The position numbers and the translations under genes are program-made. From assembly GCF_000236905.1 (NCBI RefSeq), contig NC_016520.1, forward strand, positions 1,054,001 through 1,118,000: a stretch of DNA of 64,000 bases, given 5' to 3'. Source of the stretch: Tetrapisispora phaffii CBS 4417 (lineage: Eukaryota > Ascomycota > Saccharomycetes > Saccharomycetales > Saccharomycetaceae). The notes under the pieces were generated by a model. It saw only the letters and a program-made list of their open reading frames with translations. It was not told the DNA's origin and did no database searches. Positions 53,401 to 61,125 of this stretch are shown in pieces (the first letter of the stretch is position 1; each line of letters begins with the position of its first letter).

Positions 53401-54639
53401 CTATGCTTGACTTCTTGGAGCGATTTTGAAACATAGAATATCATTTTTACCAGGCTCAACTGGAGCATCTTCACTAACTCTTACCCCGCCGACTGTTTCA
53501 ATTGCGGCTATAGTTACATCTGTCCCCATTATATATCTCGACACTTTCCCAGCTGGAGTGCCTTTTTTGACCAGGAAACAGTCCCTGAAAACATTTTTAC
53601 CATTACCACCGGTATATGATTGTATGTTTCTAACAGTGTACACTGGAATTAGGTTCAATACATCTGTCGCAGCTTGAAGCACTTTAACGACACCAGTTGA
53701 ACCAAATCTATAAAGAACCAAATCTCTAATTTTTTCGATTCTATCTAGTAATTTCTCATCGAGTTCCTTTAAATTATCAGGATCGTCTTCATAAGTATCC
53801 ACGAATTCAGTACCTTCTTCATATGCAATAAAACCTTGTTTCTTCATCTTTCTTAAGAACACTTCTGTGACAGCACTAGTCAAGACTGCCTTTGTATCAG
53901 GGTATTTCAACATTATTTTTGATACGTTTTTATCGGCGTCAGGATGATCAATTTTATTCAAAGCCAATACAGTGGGGAATTTCTCTACCATGAAAGCCTT
54001 CACAACTTTTGTTATCCAGTCGTTATCCCATTTTTCCAAGGGTGGAAGACCATCTATACTTTGCAATGCTCTTTGAATCATTGGTGCATGAGAACCGTAA
54101 CCACCAAATTGACCTTGTAAAGTATCTACAATAGAAGATTTGGTAGCTGTATGTCTACGAACAATGGACCCCCATCTTTTCTGCAGATTACCCTCGATCC
54201 ATAACCTAATCTCATCTTGCAACCACACAATATCATTCAATGGATCATAGCCCCTAGTATTTTTACCTTCAGCATCGGTGGTACCACTTACATCAACAAC
54301 ATGAATCAGAGCATCCGCATGTCTCAAATCATCCAGGAACTTATTACCTAGACCTCTTCCCGAATGGGCCCCAGGTACCAATCCTGCAACATCCAACAAC
54401 ATAATTGGAATATGTCTCTTACCATTTGAACACCACCCGTAATTTGGCTTACATAGTTCTTGTAAAGCATGTCTTTCACAGGCGCAATCTACTTGCAAGT
54501 AACCCGTCGCTCTATTAGGTTCAATGGTAGTAAAAGGAAACGCACCAACAGCAGCAACTGCATCAGTCAATGAGTTCAAAGTCGTGGACTTACCAGAAGA
54601 TGGTTTACCAACAATACCAATCAACGGATCTCTAGGCAT
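53401..54639 (-). CDS. Ola1/YchF-like GTPase, YGR210C family
   Basis: Predicted GTPase of the OBG/YchF superfamily, with ribosome-linked roles proposed. G1 [12 protein letters not shown] lies at 8-19, the switch [19 protein letters not shown] carries G3, G4 is ALNKIDHPD, and a C-terminal TGS-like domain begins about residue 330 ([31 protein letters not shown]). Its 412 residues equal the yeast protein (411). Systematic name YGR210C. A canonical RRPE-PAC pair lies upstream. Confidence 0.93.
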   Translation of the reverse strand: MPRDPLIGIVGKPSSGKSTTLNSLTDAVAAVGAFPFTTIEPNRATGYLQVDCACERHALQELCKPNYGWCSNGKRHIPIMLLDVAGLVPGAHSGRGLGNKFLDDLRHADALIHVVDVSGTTDAEGKNTRGYDPLNDIVWLQDEIRLWIEGNLQKRWGSIVRRHTATKSSIVDTLQGQFGGYGSHAPMIQRALQSIDGLPPLEKWDNDWITKVVKAFMVEKFPTVLALNKIDHPDADKNVSKIMLKYPDTKAVLTSAVTEVFLRKMKKQGFIAYEEGTEFVDTYEDDPDNLKELDEKLLDRIEKIRDLVLYRFGSTGVVKVLQAATDVLNLIPVYTVRNIQSYTGGNGKNVFRDCFLVKKGTPAGKVSRYIMGTDVTIAAIETVGGVRVSEDAPVEPGKNDILCFKIAPRSQA

Positions 54640-55250
54640 GATGTATTGGTATTTTGTTATTTTTATATCTCAAACAAAACAAGCTCAACGTATTTACAAC
54701 TTCAAGAGGGCTCTCATCAACTGACCAAAAAAAAAAAAAGGGAACATATTGTCTGTGAATCATTCAATTATAAATCAAGACACCTTTATTGTAACGATGA
54801 GCAGCAAAGATAGATTAGAATACATCTATCGACACAGTTCATTCATTATTTGACTGCATTGCTTTGTAAATTGGAATTTTTCAAAATTTGCGATGAGCTT
54901 TACAGATTGAATACCTGAACCCTAAACAAACCCTGTCAGACGTTGAGAAAATACAGTCGACTTTTCTAGAATGATCTAGGGTTGGTGTAGCAGGGTCTGA
55001 AAAACTCGATGAGATGCTCTTTGCAAAAAATTTTATTTTGGAAGATTCTGGAGATGAACACACTGATGATGATGATGAATGAATGAGTTATACATCCAAT
55101 GGATTAATAATCTGAAGCAATTCATGTTCGAATGCGTAGAGATCTATTTGATTGGCACTCAAGTGTTTTTTGTTTTTGTATATAAGAGGTTGATACATTC
55201 GAATTACAGTGAAGAATTAAGTTTTGGAAGAAGAAGCATTTTAAGGTTTT
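54640..55250. other. Divergent promoter region YGR210C/ZPR1
   Basis: Contains a 13-bp A tract (54728-54740 region), an RRPE-PAC pair (54875-54897) and a short GAT repeat (55064-55076). No gene is visible. Confidence 0.55.
54875..54897 (+). promoter_or_regulatory. RRPE-PAC element pair
   Basis: AATTTTTCA (RRPE core, reverse) at 54875-54883 is followed closely by GCGATGAG (PAC) at 54890-54897. The pair lies between YGR210C and ZPR1 and could serve either gene. It is the classic combination of ribosome-biogenesis promoters. Confidence 0.6.
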
Positions 55251-56741
55251 ATGTCGCAAGAGAGAAGTAAAAGATTAAAGATGTCAAAGGACAGTGAGAA
55301 ATCTGAAGAATTATTTAAACCAGTCGGTGAAGCCGCTGAAGAAGTGTCCAATGCACAACAACAAGGAGGTGTTGACGGTGTCGTGATAACTGGTGCTGAG
55401 GATGCTATGGGTCATCCAGTCCAAGAAATAGAATCGCTTTGTATGAACTGTGGTGAAAATGGTACTACTAGATTACTATTAACTTCCATTCCATATTTCA
55501 AAGAAGTTGTTTTGATGTCTTTTGAATGTCCTCATTGTAACTTGAAGAACTCTGAAATTCAACCAGCTTCTCAAATTGAAGAAAAAGGTTCTAAATATTT
55601 ATTAAAGATTGAGAACAAGGATGATTTCAATAGACAAATCGTTAAGTCTGAGTCAGCTAGTTGTAAATTCGTCGAGTTAGACATTGAAATCCCACCAAAG
55701 AAAGGGCAATTGACTACCGTCGAAGGTTTATTAGAAGAAATGATTGAAGATTTGGAAGCTGACCAAGAGGCAAGAAAATCTGTCGATGAAGAATTATGGA
55801 AAAAAATTAATGAATTCATTAAAAAAGTAAGAGACGCCATTGCTTGCGAAGAAGGTCTCTTACCGATGACTTTCATTTTAGATGATCCAGCAGGTAACTC
55901 TTGGATCGAATTTGTTCCAGGCGAGCCACAACACAAATGGTCTCACACTCAATATATCAGAAACGATGACCAAAACGTTCAAGTTGGTATAATTACGCGT
56001 GATCAATTAGAACAACGTAGACAGGAACAATTAGCAGAATTGTCTAATCGTGAAAGAAACCAATCTCAATCAGTCAAGGTAGGGTCCGCTGCAAACCAAT
56101 TTTTATCAGATGCTACTGATATTGAAAATTATTCAAATGAAGTCCAAACTTTCAGAACTGCTTGTCCTTCATGTTTACAAGAATGTGAAACGCACATGAA
56201 ACCAGTTGATATCCCACATTTCAAAGAAGTTATCATCATGGCAACTACTTGTGACAACTGTGGTTACAAGTCAAATGAAGTTAAAACCGGTGGTGCTATC
56301 CCCGAAAAGGGTAAGAAGATCACTCTATACTGTGATGACAGTGCTGATTTGTCCCGTGATATATTAAAATCAGAATCTTGCGCTTTGTCTATCCCTGAAT
56401 TAAATCTAGACATTCACGAAGGTACTCTAGGTGGTAGATTCACAACTTTAGAAGGTTTATTAGAACAAGTTTCCGAAGAATTGAGATCCCGTGTATTCTC
56501 CCAAACTTCTGATTCAATGAATGAAGAAACCAAACAACGTTGGGAATCTTTCTTTGGCAAATTGAAGGAAGCACTTGAAGGCAAAGTAAAATTCACTGTC
56601 ATAATGACCGATCCAACAGCCGGTTCTTATATCCAAAACGTATATGCTCCAGATCCAGATCCAAATATGAAAATCGAAGAATTTGAAAGATCAGCGGAAC
56701 AAAATGATGATTTAGGTCTGACGGGTATGGATGTTAATTAA
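55251..56741 (+). CDS. ZPR1: Zpr1, eEF1A folding chaperone
   Basis: Zinc-finger protein that helps fold translation elongation factor eEF1A. The 496-residue protein (yeast 486) has two tandem modules, each a zinc finger plus an A/B domain. Finger 1 is C64-C67 with FECPHC, finger 2 CPSC...CDNC (about residues 305-338). After each, EKGSKYLLKIENKDDFNRQ and EKGKKITLYCDDSADLSRD and TTVEGLLEEM/TTLEGLLEQV repeat the same fold. The first ATG is followed by a basic stretch not in yeast; M11 is an alternative start. Confidence 0.95.
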   Translation: MSQERSKRLKMSKDSEKSEELFKPVGEAAEEVSNAQQQGGVDGVVITGAEDAMGHPVQEIESLCMNCGENGTTRLLLTSIPYFKEVVLMSFECPHCNLKNSEIQPASQIEEKGSKYLLKIENKDDFNRQIVKSESASCKFVELDIEIPPKKGQLTTVEGLLEEMIEDLEADQEARKSVDEELWKKINEFIKKVRDAIACEEGLLPMTFILDDPAGNSWIEFVPGEPQHKWSHTQYIRNDDQNVQVGIITRDQLEQRRQEQLAELSNRERNQSQSVKVGSAANQFLSDATDIENYSNEVQTFRTACPSCLQECETHMKPVDIPHFKEVIIMATTCDNCGYKSNEVKTGGAIPEKGKKITLYCDDSADLSRDILKSESCALSIPELNLDIHEGTLGGRFTTLEGLLEQVSEELRSRVFSQTSDSMNEETKQRWESFFGKLKEALEGKVKFTVIMTDPTAGSYIQNVYAPDPDPNMKIEEFERSAEQNDDLGLTGMDVN

Positions 56742-57585
56742 TCCGATATCTGTTTATATCACTAGCATATATATTCCACTGTTCATTCCAAGTATACGCA
56801 AAAATAATGGAAATAATCATCCCATGACAATAGAATACTACAAATAGCATATCCCAATGTACTATATAAACAACAGTATGTAAACATAATTAAAGTTTAA
56901 AACATAAGTGTCAGTATCAGTGCCCGATTTAGTGTTATTAGTGTCACCCAACTTCATTCCCAATCGTTACAGGAGAATAAAATATGAAGTGACTGCAAAC
57001 ACAAGCACCCAGACACCATGAACAATTAAATATTTTTTTGTATTTTTTATATTTTTTGTGCGTTACCTGTGTGAGATGCACTCGGATTAGGCAGAAAGAC
57101 AACTAATAATGAAATCAACAGCCTAGATTTAGTACGATACCCTTGTAATAGCGAGTACATAATAGTCCTCAGTAATGAAAAATATCTGCAACAAGGCAAA
57201 CAATTGAATTTTTCAAAAGTGAAATATTTTGAAAATTTAGTGAAGCTCATCGACTTTGCTAACATTATTGATAAACTTCAATGAGTAAGTAGCAGTATTA
57301 GCATTAACGATATGTTCTTGTCTGCAGTAGTCAATTGTTCGATGTATTATTCAATATCAGTCAGTAAGAGAGAACCTTAAGTGTTAATCGTAGAACTAAG
57401 TATTATAGTATTCACAATAAACCTTACTGACTTGACTTTTCTTTGATTGTTCATTTACAAGTCAATCTATACAATCTATCTATTTGATATTTATGTAGTG
57501 CATTTTAAAAATAAGCTCTATTAATGTTTGTGATATTATTTCTTGACTCTTGTTTAGAGACTCCAGATAAAAATCAGGTTTAAAA
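56742..57585. other. Intergenic region ZPR1-RPS0
   Basis: No gene is visible. It contains a PAC/RRPE cluster at 57207-57252 upstream of RPS0. Confidence 0.5.
57207..57252 (-). promoter_or_regulatory. RRPE-like repeats and PAC motif upstream of RPS0
   Basis: AATTTTTCA (57207-57215), TGAAAATTT (57230-57238) and GCTCATCG, the reverse of PAC (57245-57252). The order mirrors the YGR210C/ZPR1 element. It is unusual for a ribosomal-protein gene, where Rap1/Ifh1 sites are normal. Confidence 0.45.
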
Positions 57586-58733
57586 ATGTCCTTACCAGCT
57601 ACTTTCGATTTAACTCCAGAAGATGCCCAATTATTATTGGCCGCTAACGTTCACTTAGGTGCCAGAAACGTTCAAGTATGTGATATTATGGGTTTTAATT
57701 AGTGCAATTATTAGAAACTTTAAGAATGTAATGAATTCCTCATGTTTCAATGTAAACACATGGAAGGAAAAAGTGTAATTATGTGGTCACACTTTGTAAA
57801 GTTATAAGGAAATAATAGTCTAATGAGAAGACCAAGCGAATATAAAGGTTAAGACTCATTTGCTTAATTGAATTGACATTGTGGGAGCACCATTTACAAT
57901 TGTTTAAGACATTACACAGTAATGATACTGTAAATTACATTCTTTATAGATCCTATAGTTAATTGAGCTCACGTGAATATTTAAAATTAAATTTATTTAC
58001 TAACAACTGTTTTTGTTTTAATCAAAATCACACTTGATTGAAACTTAACTTTTTAATATAGGTCCACCAAGAACCTTACGTTTTCAACACCAGACCAGAT
58101 GGTGTTAACGTCATCAATGTCGGTAAGACTTGGGAAAAAATTGTTTTAGCTGCCAGAATTATTGCTGCTATTCCAAACCCAGAAGATGTTGTTGCCATTT
58201 CTTCTAGAACTTACGGTCAAAGAGCTGTCTTAAAGTACGCTGCTCACACCGGTGCTACTCCAATTGCTGGTAGATTCACTCCAGGTTCTTTCACCAATTA
58301 CATCACCAGATCTTTCAAGGAACCAAGATTAGTTATCGTTACTGACCCAAGATCTGATTTCCAAGCTATTAAGGAATCTTCTTACGTTAACATCCCAGTT
58401 ATCGCTTTAACCGATTTAGACTCTCCATCTGAATTCGTCGATGTTGCTATCCCATGTAACAACAGAGGTAAGCACTCCATCGGTTTAATCTGGTACTTAT
58501 TAGCCAGAGAAGTCTTAAGATTAAGAGGTGCTTTAGTTGACAGAACTCAACCATGGACCATCATGCCAGATTTATACTTCTACAGAAACCCAGAAGAAGT
58601 TGAACAACAAGCTGCTGAAGAAGCTACTACCACCGCTGAAGGTGAAGAAGCTGAAGTTACTGAAGAAGTTGCTGAAGACCAAGCTGAAGCTTCTGAATGG
58701 GCTGAAGAAAACACCGAAAATGCCAGCTGGTAA
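57586..58733 (+). CDS. RPS0: Small-subunit ribosomal protein uS2 (Rps0), one intron
   Basis: Structural protein of the 40S ribosome. Exon 1 is 57586-57675 (30 codons, [15 protein letters not shown]...ARNVQ); exon 2 is 58062-58733. The spliced protein has 253 residues (yeast 252). Conserved parts include [65 protein letters not shown] and an acidic C-tail ending W. The donor GTATGT (57676), branch point TACTAAC (57998-58004) and acceptor TATAG (ending 58061) define a 386-nt intron at the same place as in yeast RPS0A/B. Codon use is strongly biased. Confidence 0.97.
57676..58061 (+). other. RPS0 intron
   Basis: 386-nt spliceosomal intron with donor GTATGT, branch point TACTAAC 58 nt before the acceptor TAG. 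It contains a CACGTG (57970-57975); no snoRNA box C/D pair was recognised. Confidence 0.95.
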
Positions 58734-58866
58734 TTCAATTGAATTTTTATTATCAATTATCATTAATACATAAAATTCAGTATTTATCATTACATATTTT
58801 CCTTTGTAATTTAATAGCACAATAATTATTAACATTTTAATCAAGATTAGTGAATTAATATATATT

Positions 58867-60795
58867 CTATAAGGTACTTATTTCGCTATTTTTGCTAATA
58901 ACGTTGTTAGGATTATTACTGTTGATTCCACTTGTCATATTTATGGTTTCTGCATACATGAATTTTTTTAAAATATCATCAAAGCTCATCGATTGAATTG
59001 GTAAAGATGAATACAGTACTTGGTATAATTTATTTCTATTAACTGCAATAGTTTGCCCTCTTATTAATTTTTTCACTAATGAAGATCCAAAATAACTGCT
59101 ACTTAAAGTGTTCATTAATTCTGCATAAGGTTTGAACATCATAGATATTGGTAATGGTTTACTTTTCAATTTAAATTTCAAAACATTGCTTGGCTCTTCC
59201 ATTTCAAAATAAATTCCACCTGGAATTCTTTCTTTATCTTTCACTCTTAGTAGTAAAGCAAAAAGTGGGAAATGATTTAATAGGGAAATGAGGGATTCAA
59301 TTAAAATTTCCACTAAAATAATTACTAATTGGAAACTAGCGTATGATATATAGAATGCTAATACTGTTGGTAGCAAAAACATCAATATGATAAAAAGTAA
59401 CGTACCCATTAATAACTGGTCAAGTTCAAAATCATGATGATCAATTCTTTTACGTAAAACGTTATTTTTTTTGCCTCGAAATAAATACCAAAAGCTATTA
59501 ATGCTGTTATATTGCCAAAAATATATTTTCCTACTGATTAGATAGAATAGTTGAATATGTATGGATAAAATTGAGATAAAATCAACCATTAGTGACAATG
59601 CAAATGTTGCTCCAAATACGCTACTAATATATGCACAATAACCAATGAAAATTTCCAAAGTCTTTACAGAGATTATCACATTAATGAAGTTAGCATAAGA
59701 ATTTTCAATAATCCATAAAAATAATTCACTTAAAAATGAACTTAATTCTTGGTTTAATTTTATGCCAAAAGGGTTTCTTGAAAGTTCAGACGTAACCATT
59801 TTCAATAGATCATATAAGTAAAAGGTAAATATTTTGTGTAGAATATTTGATATCAAGTGCTTGTACTGATAAAGTATTGAAGCCAAAATTAAACCAAAAG
59901 ATATGTCATTTAACATTAACCAAATTGTATTGTAAAATCTTATATAGTCAGGATAGTAATCTGTTGGTAAATCTTTGAATAGGCTGTCTGATGTCCTTGA
60001 TTCCGTTGTAACACGAGGTAATGCCTCCCTTATAGCAATATTTTTAGTAATTCGGAGATATTGGATTGGAAAGTAACAATATTGTTGACACTTCAGGTCA
60101 ATTTGCTGAAATGTTTGAGAAAAAGTAACTATATTGAAATTCCTCCATCTTAATATGATAGATACCTTTTCTGCTATAAAATAAATAAGTATTGTAATAT
60201 AGAATATAATATAGTTCATATATTCATCTACTTTGGTATTTTTAATTGGGGACATTATACTTTTAATTAAGTTCCATATATTTTGTTCATTATAACTATA
60301 CCCTTTTTTATTTTCTATATTATATGTTGGATATTGTTTTTGAAAAGCAAGCAATTGTGTAAAGTATATATTCAATAAACTGATAGTAGGTTGAAGACGA
60401 CTTTCTGTACTTACTAAACTTTCATTCTCACATATCTTTTCAATATTTTTGTTAGAATAAAGTTTAGCACATCCAGAATCAACAGTTCTATCAGGTAAAG
60501 TTAATAGGATTGGTTTTATTGAAAAAAATTGTAGCATGGAAATATTTGGTGCTTTAAATTCAACAATTGTGCATTGGACATCTATAAATTGCCATTCTTT
60601 ACAATTTCGTAGCCTTGTTGCAACAGATAAATATGGAGGTTTCAATTCATTATCTTTACATAACTTCGTTGGTATCAATTTCAGTACAACGGGATCTGTT
60701 TCTGGTAATTGTATTGCCACAGCAGTTACATCCTCTGTGCTATAATTATCTTCTTCATATTTCAAATGCAGAGGCCAGAATATGGTAGAGCTCAT
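58867..60795 (-). CDS. GPI1: GPI-GlcNAc transferase subunit Gpi1
   Basis: Membrane subunit of the complex that starts GPI-anchor synthesis by transferring GlcNAc to phosphatidylinositol on the ER. The 642-residue protein (yeast 609) has a soluble N-terminal part starting MSSTIFWPLHLKYEEDN. Many hydrophobic segments follow (about 190-520), and there is a conserved FALLLRVKDKERIPGGIYFEM and LKSKPLPISMMFKPYAELM region near the C-terminus. There are no catalytic motifs, consistent with a stabilising role. Position matches YGR216C, next to CCH1. Confidence 0.92.
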   Translation of the reverse strand: MSSTIFWPLHLKYEEDNYSTEDVTAVAIQLPETDPVVLKLIPTKLCKDNELKPPYLSVATRLRNCKEWQFIDVQCTIVEFKAPNISMLQFFSIKPILLTLPDRTVDSGCAKLYSNKNIEKICENESLVSTESRLQPTISLLNIYFTQLLAFQKQYPTYNIENKKGYSYNEQNIWNLIKSIMSPIKNTKVDEYMNYIIFYITILIYFIAEKVSIILRWRNFNIVTFSQTFQQIDLKCQQYCYFPIQYLRITKNIAIREALPRVTTESRTSDSLFKDLPTDYYPDYIRFYNTIWLMLNDISFGLILASILYQYKHLISNILHKIFTFYLYDLLKMVTSELSRNPFGIKLNQELSSFLSELFLWIIENSYANFINVIISVKTLEIFIGYCAYISSVFGATFALSLMVDFISILSIHIQLFYLISRKIYFWQYNSINSFWYLFRGKKNNVLRKRIDHHDFELDQLLMGTLLFIILMFLLPTVLAFYISYASFQLVIILVEILIESLISLLNHFPLFALLLRVKDKERIPGGIYFEMEEPSNVLKFKLKSKPLPISMMFKPYAELMNTLSSSYFGSSLVKKLIRGQTIAVNRNKLYQVLYSSLPIQSMSFDDILKKFMYAETINMTSGINSNNPNNVISKNSEISTL

Positions 60796-61121
60796 TAATA
60801 CTTCAAAATAAATATGTTTCTGTTGCTATTGTAAAGTTATTCATTGTCAAACATAGAAAAACAATTCCTTTTTTGCTTCCTTAAAACAGGTACTTAACTT
60901 TTATATATTTGATATTTCGGAATTGTTAATTATAGAAGCACTAGATGAAAAACCGCATGCGTAATGATAAGATAAACTGTTATTAGTTTTATATTTGAAT
61001 ATAAATAAAATCATATTATAAATTAATACTTCACATACGTACCGAGATCCTTCTAATTGCTAATTTTTGAACTAAATTACAAATTAACTGCATATATAAT
61101 TCCGTAAAAATCAATGATAAA
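60796..61121. other. Divergent promoter region GPI1/CCH1
   Basis: AT-rich, with no gene other than a minimal upstream ORF at its end (61114-61125). Confidence 0.5.
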
Positions 61122-61125
61122 ATGA
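61114..61125 (+). promoter_or_regulatory. Minimal upstream ORF overlapping the CCH1 start
   Basis: ATG ATA AAA TGA at 61114-61125; its TGA overlaps the CCH1 ATG (61122-61124). If the transcript includes it, ribosomes must scan past it or reinitiate. Seen directly; the effect is inferred. Confidence 0.5.

Noticed and set aside
57676..58061. Possible snoRNA in the RPS0 intron
   Set aside because: I found no convincing box C/D or H/ACA pair with the right spacing.
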